Assembly (NCBI GenBank): GCA_021775105.1
Contig: JAJFIJ010000140.1
Span: 1 to 45,976 of the forward strand
Reading direction: 5' to 3'
Origin: Rhodospirillales bacterium
GTDB lineage: Bacteria > Pseudomonadota > Alphaproteobacteria > Rhodospirillales > Casp-alpha2
DNA: 45,976 bases
Both the position numbers and the translations under genes were made by a program. This document shows, one piece after another, positions 34,414-40,830 of the stretch. The notes beneath the pieces were generated by a model, which searched no databases, was not told the origin of the DNA, and saw only the letters and a program-made list of their open reading frames with translations. How positions within the stretch are numbered: position 1 is the stretch's first letter; every line of letters begins with the position of its first letter.

Positions 34414-34797
34414 TTAAGATCCGGTAAGTGCCGGAATAATCTGGTCGATGGCCGCAAGGAAAATCGCGCCAAAAATCAACGCCCCTACCCTTCGCCACGG
34501 AATATCACCGGCAACAGCGCCATATCCGGCGATAATGACGCCGCCTATACCGAGCAGCACCGCAACGACCGAAACCGCACCGACCTTGAACTCTTCCGCC
34601 TTGCTCACCAGCGACGACGACCAGTCCGAATTGCCGCCGCTGCCGCCGACTGTCACCTGTGCCAGCAGATCCGCAGGCACTAGGGCCGCAGCCACAAACG
34701 CCAGCGCAAGCCAGGCCAATTGCTCTTTTCCACGACTTGACGCGGTAACTCGTAAAACCATCCGTAGTGGAAACATAAGGTTGCCGAATAACGTCAT
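34414..34797 (-). CDS. virB2: VirB2/TrbC-type pilin
   Basis: This 127-residue prepilin has a long signal region (LAWLALAFVAAALVPADLLAQ; cleavage probably after LLA). The two pilin helices are VGAVSVVAVLLGIGGVIIAG and VGALIFGAIFLAAIDQIIPAL. It is the first gene of the secretion operon, as is usual when VirB1 is absent. ATG at 34797 is used; ATG codons at residues 8 and 13 are alternatives. Confidence 0.88.
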   Translation of the reverse strand: MTLFGNLMFPLRMVLRVTASSRGKEQLAWLALAFVAAALVPADLLAQVTVGGSGGNSDWSSSLVSKAEEFKVGAVSVVAVLLGIGGVIIAGYGAVAGDIPWRRVGALIFGAIFLAAIDQIIPALTGS

Positions 34798-34821
34798 ATA
34801 TTCAATCCTTTACTAATTTTC

Positions 34822-34844
34822 GGCTTTCTTAAAAAGCCATTATA
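34822..34844 (-). promoter_or_regulatory. candidate -10 box and leader hairpin of the VirB operon
   Basis: On the - strand a perfect TATAAT lies at 34844-34839, about 40 bases before the VirB2 ATG; no good -35 is seen 17 bases upstream. The hairpin GGCTTTTTAAGAAAGCC (34838-34822) follows at once and would form the 5' end of the transcript. Confidence 0.4.
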
Positions 34845-34961
34845 CAACTAAACCTATTAAATTGATACCGGAGTGTCGGAAGGCAATGCCTTCAAAAGAC
34901 TGAAATAGCAACAAAAAAATAGCATACAGTTTTACAACTATATCCCTAACCAGAAATACGG

Positions 34962-34992
34962 CTTGACCTATTACACGTCAAGGCAGTATGTA
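34962..34992 (+). promoter_or_regulatory. promoter with overlapping inverted repeat for the small-gene operon
   Basis: TTGACC (34963-34968), an 18-base spacer and TATGTA (34987-34992) form a rightward promoter. CTTGAC (34962-34967) and GTCAAG (34977-34982) make a 6-bp dyad covering the -35 box. The VirB operon starts about 120 bases away on the other strand, so one regulator, for example the XRE protein at 37462, could act on both. Confidence 0.4.
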
Positions 34993-35013
34993 AATTTCAA
35001 GAGGATTTCTAAT

Positions 35014-35250
35014 ATGGTAAAACATTCAAGCGTCGAAATGAAACTAAAACACTTGTTTTGGTTGTGTAAAAGAAAATGGAACCCTGGCATAGATATTAAG
35101 GTGTCAATCTCCCAGGCTATCGAACTGTTACGAGTCCTGGAGGATACAAATGCAATGCGTTCACTTTTTGGTGACAACGCCGAACACATTCAAGGCCGCT
35201 TGCAAAGCGCCACCATAAACAATTGTGGCTCGACCGCTGATGCCGACTGA
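35014..35250 (+). CDS. small protein of unknown function (78 aa)
   Basis: ATG at 35014 has an AGAGGA site eight bases upstream, so it is preferred over TTG 34963, which is part of the -35 box. The protein is basic at the N-terminus (KHSSVEMKLKHLFWLCKRKW) and helical in the middle (SISQAIELLRVLEDTNAM). I do not recognise a family. It is the first gene right of the divergent promoter region facing the VirB operon, so a regulatory or transfer-related role is possible. Confidence 0.6.
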   Translation: MVKHSSVEMKLKHLFWLCKRKWNPGIDIKVSISQAIELLRVLEDTNAMRSLFGDNAEHIQGRLQSATINNCGSTADAD

Positions 35251-35266
35251 TTGAGGTGTTGAATCG

Positions 35267-35407
35267 ATGGTGCGCGCAGACAAATCATCCATTGCCGACT
35301 TTTTTGTAAGCCGTGGCCCGATCTACAGATTTGGGCATTTTGCCATTAATGGATTTCAAGCCGACATCGCCTTAAGGCGTTTGCACCTGATCAATGGATG
35401 TTCCTAA
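35267..35407 (+). CDS. possible 46-aa ORF
   Basis: ATG at 35267 is preceded by GAGGTG at a spacing of about eight bases, and the frame stays open for 46 codons (MVRADKSSIADFFVSRGP at the start). It follows the 78-residue gene after 16 bases. A 12-bp palindrome CGCCTTAAGGCG (35368-35379) lies within it. No family is recognised, and it may be chance. The remaining 35408-35597 has no gene; it holds a short hairpin GGGCTTTAAGCCC (35561-35573) just before the SSB ribosome site. Confidence 0.3.
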   Translation: MVRADKSSIADFFVSRGPIYRFGHFAINGFQADIALRRLHLINGCS

Positions 35408-35597
35408 TGTCGAGTGTTGGTCGCCCGCTGTCTTTCGATGCTTGTTTTACTTTTCTCCGTCAAATTACCCGCAACCTGCCAAGAGGGTTTCCACACGTGG
35501 ACCCTCCCCCTTTCGGTTGCGCGCTTTCCGTCGCGTCGTTTTTCAAACGCATTCTTCAACGGGCTTTAAGCCCAACACAAAACAAAGGAACAAGACC

Positions 35598-35936
35598 ATG
35601 ATCAGCTTCGCAAACGCTCAAATTCAAGGAAATGTCGGTACAGTTGAAATCAAGGAAAATAATGGCAAAAAGTTCGCCAAATTCTCAGTAGCCACTACAG
35701 AAAGTTACAAAAAAGGTGACGAATGGGTGAACAACACACACTGGCTCAATGTCACCACCTTCAACCCGGCAACAGCAGAATACATCGAGCGCAATGTTAC
35801 CAAGGGCCGTCAGGTTTTCGTCGCAGGCCAGATCAAGGTCAGTCAGTACGAAAAAGACGGTGAAAAAAGAACATCGGTTGAGATCCATGCCGATGATGTT
35901 CAGGTCGGTCCGAAAACCGACGACACGGGGGAATAA
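35598..35936 (+). CDS. ssb: single-stranded DNA-binding protein, short plasmid type
   Basis: This 112-residue OB-fold protein (MISFANAQIQGNVG) has the SSB signature KKFAKFSVATTES, W-V-N-N-THWLNVTTF and GRQVFVAGQIKVSQY. The acidic C-terminal tail DDTGE is shorter than the DDDIPF tip of chromosomal SSB, so interactions with replication partners may be reduced. AAAGGA precedes ATG 35598; the in-frame extension to 35394 has no comparable start. Plasmids and ICEs often carry such SSBs to cover incoming single strands. Confidence 0.88.
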   Translation: MISFANAQIQGNVGTVEIKENNGKKFAKFSVATTESYKKGDEWVNNTHWLNVTTFNPATAEYIERNVTKGRQVFVAGQIKVSQYEKDGEKRTSVEIHADDVQVGPKTDDTGE

Positions 35937-35946
35937 CCCCCCGCCC

Positions 35947-35985
35947 AAAGGCGGTGGCTCCCTCCCGGCCACCGCCTTTTCTTCT
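35947..35985 (+). terminator. intrinsic terminator after ssb
   Basis: An 11-bp stem AAAGGCGGTGG / CCACCGCCTTT (35947-35957 with 35969-35979) is followed by TTTTCTTCT. It lies 11 bases after the ssb stop and ten bases before the ribosome site of the next gene, so it may attenuate rather than end the transcript. Confidence 0.75.
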
Positions 35986-36007
35986 CTCGCAATAAAGGAG
36001 ACAGAAA

Positions 36008-36181
36008 ATGCTCGCTCCAAGACCAACACGCCGCAAAACCGAACGTGAGGAAGATCTTGACATCATAACTGTCTTGGAAAAACAGATTTCCGAAAAAGAA
36101 AACCAAATCAAAATAATCGATTTAGATATCGCGGCGCTCAGGGGCGCTGTTGATAGCATTGATCGGAAACATAATGGTTGA
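36008..36181 (+). CDS. 57-aa basic/coiled-coil protein
   Basis: ATG 36008 follows a strong AAAGGAG site. The 57-residue product starts MLAPRPTRRKTEREED and continues as one amphipathic, charged helix (ITVLEKQISEKENQIKIIDL, LDIAALRGAVDSIDRKH). This is a typical small coiled-coil protein of plasmid leading regions. Its end overlaps the next start by eight bases, which supports both reading frames. The function is unknown. Confidence 0.65.
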   Translation: MLAPRPTRRKTEREEDLDIITVLEKQISEKENQIKIIDLDIAALRGAVDSIDRKHNG

Positions 36182-36512
36182 AACTTCTAAATCCGGCCCA
36201 CTAGGTGAAGATCCACCACCCCAGGAGCCAGAACGTTCCGTAACCGACGATGATCAATGTTTCATCGACCCGGAACTTGAGCAGCAATACACCGTTATCC
36301 TGTTTTCCCTGGACGCTTGCGGCGCGGACAGCTCGCCTAAAACAGGAACGGCGATAGTCTATATACATGCCGCTGATCCGGACTCCGCCGAGCGGGACGC
36401 CATCAAAGCCGTCAGCGCCAAAGTCCGCAACAATCTCTGGAATTTTGCCCGCGCTATTTTCATCACCGAAGGGCACCACATCGATACCCGCTCTGAAATC
36501 ATCACCGTTTGA
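36174..36512 (+). CDS. hypothetical protein (112 aa)
   Basis: ATG 36174 (MVETSKSGPL) lies inside the end of the 57-residue gene, giving translational coupling. The first 40 residues are acidic and Pro-rich. The rest forms a compact alternating strand/helix pattern (QQYTVILFSLDA, TAIVYIHAADPDSAERDAIK, LWNFARAIFITEGHHI). I do not recognise a family. It is probably cytoplasmic. Confidence 0.6.
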   Translation: MVETSKSGPLGEDPPPQEPERSVTDDDQCFIDPELEQQYTVILFSLDACGADSSPKTGTAIVYIHAADPDSAERDAIKAVSAKVRNNLWNFARAIFITEGHHIDTRSEIITV

Positions 36513-36532
36513 TCTCAACAGAAAGGATCATT

Positions 36533-36817
36533 ATGAAAACGATAATACTCTCGCTGGCTCTCGTCCTAATGGCCGTCTCGCCACTTCCTGCTAAAGCTCT
36601 TGGAGAGAACGAGATTGAAACGGCGGTTTTGCCCGTAAAGGATTCACTCCGCCACTTACTTACAAACAATTGGAAAATCCAACACGTTTCCTCCAATGGC
36701 AACATTCAGATCATTTATCTCAACAAGAGCAAACGTACCCAAAATATCATTTGCTACCTCAATCATCAGTTGGTCGGGAAAAACCCTTCAACTTCGCTCT
36801 GCTTTTCCCTTAATTAA
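36533..36817 (+). CDS. small secreted protein
   Basis: ATG 36533 follows AAAGGA and gives a 94-residue product with a clear signal peptide (MKTIILSLALVLMAVSPLPA, cleavage near AKA). The mature part has two cysteines (IICYLNHQ and SLCFSLN) that could form a disulfide. No family is recognised. Neighbouring secreted genes suggest a role in the cell envelope during conjugation. Confidence 0.65.
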   Translation: MKTIILSLALVLMAVSPLPAKALGENEIETAVLPVKDSLRHLLTNNWKIQHVSSNGNIQIIYLNKSKRTQNIICYLNHQLVGKNPSTSLCFSLN

Positions 36818-36914
36818 TATTAGAATTTACCCCCGAAACGCAGCGGCGCGCCCATAACGCCTAGCGCGGAGCGGGGGCCAGGTTGTTATCGTTTTTTGAT
36901 GTCAGGACGTGCTC

Positions 36915-37460
36915 ATGATCAGAACTGCCCTTATCGTATTGCTGATAACAACAACGCAGGCGGACGCTGAAAGCATCACGGGAAAGGTTATTCTTCTCGA
37001 TGGGGATACCGTCACGTTTTCCAGGGCCGATGCACCTGATCAAACGGTGCGGCTCTTTGGCATCGACACCCCGGAAAGAGCGCAGCGGTGCCTAAGCGGA
37101 TCAGGCGAGCAATACGCCTGCGGATCTAAAGCAACCAAATTTCTTGCCGGTTTGATCGGCGCTCAGTTTGGTTCAAGAAGCCTGTCGAAACGCGATATTA
37201 CATGCCACTTTGTTCCCGGCCAAACATCCTATGGTCGCAAGATTGGCGTTTGTTATCTTGATACCATAAACTTGAACCTTGAACTGGTCCGCGCCGGTTG
37301 GGCCGTTGCGTACCGTCGCTATCTTGATCTTGTTCAGGAGCTAAAGCCGATGTTTCTCGACGCTGAACTTAAAGCCCGTCGCGACGGTTGCGGAATCTGG
37401 CAGGGTCAGTTTATTTATCCGTGGCGCTGGCGAAAGGGCCAGCGTTTGAAAGGGCAGTAA
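36915..37460 (+). CDS. secreted thermonuclease (SNase family)
   Basis: This 181-residue SNase-fold nuclease has a signal peptide (MIRTALIVLLITTTQADA). Motifs are GDTVTF, RLFGIDTPERAQ (active-site Arg and Glu region), SYGRKIGVCY (second active-site Arg) and LVRAGWAVAYRRY. Four or more cysteines suggest periplasmic disulfides. AGGA precedes ATG 36915, which is preferred to the GTG two codons upstream. Such nucleases are frequent on alphaproteobacterial plasmids. The XRE gene follows after one base. Confidence 0.88.
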   Translation: MIRTALIVLLITTTQADAESITGKVILLDGDTVTFSRADAPDQTVRLFGIDTPERAQRCLSGSGEQYACGSKATKFLAGLIGAQFGSRSLSKRDITCHFVPGQTSYGRKIGVCYLDTINLNLELVRAGWAVAYRRYLDLVQELKPMFLDAELKARRDGCGIWQGQFIYPWRWRKGQRLKGQ

Positions 37461-37461
37461 T

Positions 37462-37857
37462 ATGGTCAGAGAGGGTGGGGAGCGTAGTATTACTACTGAG
37501 TTTGGAAAACGGTTGCTGAAGGCCAGAAAGAAAGCAAATCTCACGCAAGACAGCCTCGCCAAAATGCTCGGCATCAGTTTTCAGCAGGTTCAAAAATATG
37601 AAGGTGGGGCGAACCGGATCAGTGCGGCGCGCCTATGGGTTATCGCCGATGTGCTCAAGGTTCCCATATCGTATTTCTTTGACGGTCTCGAACAAGTGGA
37701 GCCAGGCGTCGTAGGGACTATCAAACAACCGGAATTGCTGACACACGATATCATCAAGATTGCGCATATTCTTGAAAATGTTCCCGAGGGTGAAATCAAA
37801 GATAAGATTTTTTTGTTGATCAAGGCGCTGGCGAAAGAGTTTAGAGATAAGGAATGA
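37462..37857 (+). CDS. XRE-family transcriptional regulator
   Basis: This 131-residue protein has a Cro/C1-type helix-turn-helix (about residues 13-68: LTQDSLAKMLGISFQQVQKY, then ISAARLWVIADVLKVPISYF). A helical C-terminal part follows (DIIKIAHILENVPEGEIKDK). The layout matches a group common in Alphaproteobacteria. It is the only DNA-binding regulator in the module and is thus the first candidate to control the divergent promoters at 34840-34990. Confidence 0.88.
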   Translation: MVREGGERSITTEFGKRLLKARKKANLTQDSLAKMLGISFQQVQKYEGGANRISAARLWVIADVLKVPISYFFDGLEQVEPGVVGTIKQPELLTHDIIKIAHILENVPEGEIKDKIFLLIKALAKEFRDKE

Positions 37858-37864
37858 CTGGTTT

Positions 37865-38068
37865 ATGAAACCATATTCAGCACGTGTGTCCGGAGACGGT
37901 GAAGTGGTTCTGGTGGTAGATGAGAAAGCCAGGACAGTAGAGTTAAGTTCAGGTGAATTGTCAGAGAAGGTACTTTTGCCTCTTTCGAGATCTGAAGCTT
38001 TAGCGTTGTCAGAAGAATTGGCACAGGCGGCGCGTGGTGAAGGACCTGTTCTATTGCAGGATTTATAA
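37865..38068 (+). CDS. small hypothetical protein (67 aa)
   Basis: ATG 37865 is seven bases after the XRE stop; AAGGAATGA at the XRE end may serve as ribosome site. The product is acidic, beta-rich in the first half (SGDGEVVLVVDEKARTVELS) and helical in the second (SRSEALALSEELAQAA). No family is recognised. It is probably cotranscribed with the regulator. Confidence 0.55.
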   Translation: MKPYSARVSGDGEVVLVVDEKARTVELSSGELSEKVLLPLSRSEALALSEELAQAARGEGPVLLQDL

Positions 38069-38375
38069 GTCGTAGGTGTTTTTGATGTTTAGCAGCGCTA
38101 GGTTTTGGGGGAAAGTTTTCCCCTCGCTGCAACCCGTTCCGGTTTTCCGCTACCCCTTCTAACGGGGGACACCCCCGTAACGCCCCCGGATACACCCCTT
38201 CCCTTGCGTTCTTATATGGAGGCTCGGTTGGGGTTTAAGTAAAAGACCTTCCCCTGTGTCTCTCGTTTCTTTAGGGAGGATCTACGGGGTAGGTTAAACA
38301 GGATAACGAAACGGCGACACCTGGTTAGGTGCGGATGTCAGATCAGCAACCAGACATTAAATCAATTAAGAGTTA
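38069..38375. other. intergenic region with GC-rich hairpins
   Basis: No gene is supported here. Two strong inverted repeats are seen: GGGGAAA / TTTTCCCC near 38110-38126, and ACGGGGG-ACA-CCCCCGT at 38162-38178. Near 38312 a partial copy of the CGGCGACACCTGGTTAGGTG hairpin occurs; fuller copies stand at 38975 and 39257. The AT-rich final part may hold the promoter of the next gene. Confidence 0.4.
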
Positions 38376-38957
38376 ATGCGGATGGACCACCATAATTACC
38401 AGGCAGATTTCCAAGGTGCATTCCGGCGCTCGATTAAATGGGAGCAGATTCCAAAGGATGCCAAATTACCGGAGCAATGGGATGGCCCGACTGCCTTCGA
38501 TACACTGATTACCATAAAAGGCCTGGTTGATTCCTTTCCGCACCAAGCAGAGCAAATTCGGACCAACTGCGCAGGAGTTCATTTCGATATTCTCCGCAGT
38601 ATTCTCAATACCGCACCATGTTTTCTGACCATTGGAGACGTTTTCGTTGGCGGCAAGCCCGAGTACGGAACCAGCGTGCAACAGTTGAAAAGGGAAGTTA
38701 ACGGCTCAAACAAGGGAACGGACAAGATTTTCAATGCACACGTGTGGCTGACATTTCCAGAAATGGGCATCATTGACGCTACGTTTTACATATACAAATT
38801 CCATCACCTACTTTCCGAGCCCTGGAAATGGTCTGATCACATTATCTGCTCGGGCGAACAGGCATCCGCTCAACTCCCACTGAGGTACAAACCGATGTTG
38901 ATCAGCAACAAAGTTATTATGGATATTGTCAGCGATCCAGAAAATTTGCGGTTGTGA
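38376..38957 (+). CDS. hypothetical protein (193 aa)
   Basis: This 193-residue protein has no recognised domain. ATG 38376 and ATG 38382 (MDHHNYQADF) are both possible starts. It has no signal peptide or membrane helix and two internal cysteines. Segments such as AHVWLTFPEMGIIDATFYI and FLTIGDVFVGGKPEYGTSV suggest a mixed alpha/beta enzyme-like fold. An intrinsic terminator stands 17 bases after the stop. It is single and apparently self-contained, in the style of an accessory gene. Confidence 0.55.
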   Translation: MRMDHHNYQADFQGAFRRSIKWEQIPKDAKLPEQWDGPTAFDTLITIKGLVDSFPHQAEQIRTNCAGVHFDILRSILNTAPCFLTIGDVFVGGKPEYGTSVQQLKREVNGSNKGTDKIFNAHVWLTFPEMGIIDATFYIYKFHHLLSEPWKWSDHIICSGEQASAQLPLRYKPMLISNKVIMDIVSDPENLRL

Positions 38958-38974
38958 GATTATACAAATGAAAC

Positions 38975-39005
38975 GGCGACACCTGATCGGGTGCCGCCAT
39001 TTTTT
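38975..39005 (+). terminator. terminator and first copy of the GGCGACACC hairpin
   Basis: GGCGACACC (38975-38983) pairs with GGTGCCGCC (38990-38998) with one mismatch, followed by ATTTTTT. It ends the 193-residue gene and also opens the first unit of the tRNA-like tandem array. Confidence 0.7.
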
Positions 39006-39056
39006 GTAGCTCAAAAGTTCCGTAACGAATGAATTAAAATTAGTCCTAAAGAGGTT
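39006..39056 (+). other. degenerate tRNA-like element 1
   Basis: TGTAGCTCA at the start matches a tRNA D-arm entry, and the following CCGTAACGAATG and TTAGTCC align with the second degenerate element at 39291-39347. No acceptor stem or T-arm can be closed, so this is a decayed or partial tRNA sequence. Confidence 0.4.
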
Positions 39057-39107
39057 GAAATTCAAGAGGCCCACCCCGCCATTGGTTATGGAGGCCCAGA
39101 ATTTGAC
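39057..39107. repeat. 51-bp repeat, copy 1
   Basis: The block from GAAATTCAAGAGGCCCACCC to GAATTTGAC recurs at 39348-39398 with 45 of 51 bases identical. Its ends GAAATTC and GAATTT are complementary, so each copy can close into a stem. Confidence 0.85.
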
Positions 39108-39159
39108 TTCGCTAATGTGGTCGTTGTACGCTCTGGTTGCTGCGTTCATTGAACGCGTT

Positions 39160-39234
39160 GCGCTCGTAACTCAACTGGATAGAGTGCGTTTTTGGCTAAA
39201 TCGAGGGTTGCGGGTTCGAGTCCTGCCGAGCGCA
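39160..39234 (+). tRNA. atypical tRNA, anticodon GGC (formally Ala)
   Basis: A cloverleaf can be drawn. The acceptor GCGCTCG/CGAGCGC is perfect, the D-stem is ACTC/GAGT with loop AACTGGATA, and the T-arm GCGGG-TTCGAGT-CCTGC is normal. The anticodon stem has a U-U mismatch and loop TTGGCTA with GGC at 39194-39196 and a pyrimidine at position 37, where a purine is nearly universal. G3-U70, the main alanine signal, is absent; the body looks like tRNA-Arg. CCA is not encoded. It may be a working odd tRNA or a decaying one. Confidence 0.65.
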
Positions 39235-39256
39235 CAAATTTTCCTTTTCAATAATA

Positions 39257-39290
39257 AAATCGACGACACCTTATTAGGTGCCGCCGATTT
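39257..39290. repeat. second copy of the GGCGACACC-type hairpin
   Basis: The arms AATCGACGACACCT and AGGTGCCGCCGATT pair across TATT with two mismatches. It occupies the same place in array unit 2 as the terminator at 38975 does in unit 1, and would end transcription of the GGC tRNA. Confidence 0.65.
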
Positions 39291-39347
39291 CATAGCTCAG
39301 TGATAAGCGCTTCTGACGAACGCACTAAATTTAGTCCGGAAGCTTGA
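39291..39347 (+). other. degenerate tRNA-like element 2
   Basis: ATAGCTCAGTGATAAGC resembles a D-arm and GCGCTTCTGACGAACGC an anticodon arm with the same CTGACGAA loop as the intact tRNA at 39430. No T-arm or acceptor stem closes. It aligns with element 1 through TTAGTCC and leads into the second 51-bp repeat. Confidence 0.45.
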
Positions 39348-39398
39348 GAAATTCAAGAGGCCCACCCCACCCGTGATTATGGAGGTCCGGAATTTGAC
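39348..39398. repeat. 51-bp repeat, copy 2
   Basis: This is the second copy of the GAAATTC...GAATTTGAC block, with six differences from the copy at 39057-39107, mostly in the loop between the complementary ends. Confidence 0.85.
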
Positions 39399-39429
39399 CG
39401 CCGGTGTTTTTTATGGCCGCCACGGGCAT

Positions 39430-39503
39430 TCGCCCGTAGCTCAGAGGATAGAGCGCGTTTCTGACGAAAAACGAGGTCGCTGGTTCGAATCCAGCCGGGC
39501 GAA
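39430..39503 (+). tRNA. atypical tRNA with 8-nt anticodon loop, GAC (formally Val)
   Basis: The acceptor TCGCCCG/CGGGCGA, D-arm GCTC-AGAGGATA-GAGC and T-arm GCTGG-TTCGAAT-CCAGC are perfect. The anticodon stem CGTTT/AAACG closes a loop of eight bases, CTGACGAA (39461-39468), one more than normal. With U33 at 39462 the anticodon reads GAC. Eight-base loops are known from +1 frameshift suppressor tRNAs. CCA is not encoded; the discriminator is A. Whether it is charged and with what is unknown. Confidence 0.7.
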
Positions 39504-39593
39504 CGTCTTTCTTGTCGTTGTTATCCAGTCTGCCATAAAAAAACACCAGCCCTCAAATCAACCTGCTCTGCAGGCCGGGCCGCTTTTTTGCCC

Positions 39594-39674
39594 CGGTCCT
39601 TCGGACGGTCTCTTTTGAAACATCTTTATCCAGGGCCGAACGTTCTAAGCGGAACGTCTTATCCCTGCCGATGT
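39594..39674. repeat. dispersed repeat, copy near the tRNA array
   Basis: CTTCGGACGGTCTCTTTTGA, then a CATCTTTATCCAGGGCCGA stretch and GTCTTATCCCTGCCGAT recur in diverged and rearranged order at 45230-45300. An inverted repeat GATCACA-N7-TGTGATC follows at 39681-39701. Apart from these, 39504-39957 shows no gene I can support. Confidence 0.45.
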
Positions 39675-39957
39675 TTTGACGATCACACTGTCCTTGTGAT
39701 CGAGAGATGAATCTACGGTACTAAAGCGCCTTGCCGGCAGATCCATTGATGATCACGAAGAACGAATGTCTGGTAAGAACCAGGTTTCAATTGGTGATTT
39801 GCCAAAGGCAAATGCTTTTACCCCTCAAGCTTAACCGAAGAAACGCCCGCCTGTTTCAAGGTCGCTGTTCCCCCCTGCCCGCTCCTTTCGCTTTGCTCCC
39901 GTGTTGGGGGGAATGCCGGTTTTCAACCGCAGCTCGCTTGAAGGCTGGGGTTTTCCG

Positions 39958-40137
39958 ATGCTTGCTCACGATTACATCAAAGGAACGCTGACCAGTGATA
40001 AGACGGATGAAACGGTATTTCAGGTTATTTGCCGTGACGGCAAGTTGGCCCGCAGCCCGGCGCAACTGTCGATGTTGCTTGAAGGAATTGACTGGCGAGC
40101 CACTGAGAGAATATGGCGACCGCTGACTGCCGGATGA
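39958..40137 (+). pseudogene. IS66-type TnpB C-terminal remnant
   Basis: The frame from ATG 39958 (MLAHDYIKGTLTSDK) ends in ARSPAQLSMLLEGIDWRATE and RIWRPLTAG, the closing part of IS66-family TnpB proteins (roughly residues 20-59 here). The first 70 or so residues of TnpB are absent and replaced by unrelated sequence, and no TnpC follows. A trace of an old IS66 insertion is the simplest reading. Confidence 0.65.
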
Positions 40138-40175
40138 TGCAAATATCTCGATAAATCGGCATTAATTGTTGGGTC

Positions 40176-40382
40176 TCATGGCTGGTTCTTTGCTGCGGCC
40201 TCAAACTCCTTGTCCAGTCCAGCTTCCAGGTTTTTGAAATCTTGAGGGACGGTTAAACCTTCGGCGCGCATGGTGGCCATGAGTTGCTTGAGCCGCATAA
40301 GAATTTCATGGGCGTCGCCTTGCTCACCTTGCATTTCCGACAATAGCCGCGACAACTCGGCGCTGTAGTCCAGTTCGACCAT
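40176..40382 (-). CDS. small conserved-type protein (68 aa)
   Basis: ATG 40382 (MVELDYSAELSRLL) has AGGAG eight bases upstream, and a TATAAT box lies near 40425 on the same strand; the longer frame from 40613 lacks both. The protein is fully helical (LSEMQGEQGDAHEILMRLKQ, LMATMRAEGLTVPQDFKNLE). It resembles short hypothetical proteins often seen in alphaproteobacterial genomes. The function is unknown. Confidence 0.65.
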   Translation of the reverse strand: MVELDYSAELSRLLSEMQGEQGDAHEILMRLKQLMATMRAEGLTVPQDFKNLEAGLDKEFEAAAKNQP

Positions 40383-40488
40383 AGAATTCGTCTCCTGAAA
40401 GTGATCGGAGCCTGCTGTATTATACAATATTTTGCGGGCAGCCTTCAAATCAACTCTGTAAGAGCTGGAATGGTTCAGCCCGAAGGTA

Positions 40489-40510
40489 AATGCGAACCGT
40501 GGTTCGCATT
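40489..40510. promoter_or_regulatory. 22-bp near-perfect palindrome
   Basis: AATGCGAACC (40489-40498) and its exact complement GGTTCGCATT (40501-40510) are separated by two bases. It lies about 110 bases upstream of the small gene at 40382 and could be an operator or the scar of a lost gene's regulatory region. The stretch 40511-40830 shows no gene. Confidence 0.5.
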
Positions 40511-40830
40511 CTGATTTGCGGAGCTGTACCCGATGCAACCAATTTATTGCCATTCTGACCCTGTTTTTAGCCCGTACAGGCGCGTTGGGAGATTTTAGGC
40601 CATAGGGTGGCATGGAGAACCTAAAGGGAACATAGGGCGTGATGGTCAGTCACATTCTACGGGACACTATTACGCCGCAGCGGCGACACTCAACCTTCTC
40701 GACATCGCCCGCGGCGCCAAAACCCAGCCGACCCTCAATAATCCGGAAACTATGAAACCCAAGCCAACATAATAAACGGCCAATGAAGCTGGATATGTAC
40801 ATGTCTTATATCCTTTACCCCTGCCTCTAA

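Noticed and set aside
34798-34962. Origin of transfer next to the VirB operon
   Set aside because: Only short dyads are visible and no relaxase gene or known nic motif supports an oriT.
34963-35013. TTG 34963 as start of the 78-residue gene
   Set aside because: It coincides with the -35 box and an ATG with a good ribosome site follows at 35014.
37863-38195. Open frame antisense to the XRE neighbour with a Pro/Gly-rich start
   Set aside because: It lies over GC-rich hairpins and a supported + strand gene, with no ribosome site.
39057-39398. CRISPR array
   Set aside because: Only two diverged 51-bp copies about 290 bases apart, no regular spacers and no cas genes.
40489-40510. LexA box for an SOS gene
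   Set aside because: The spacing does not match the alphaproteobacterial GTTC-N7-GTTC form; the arms are inverted and too close.
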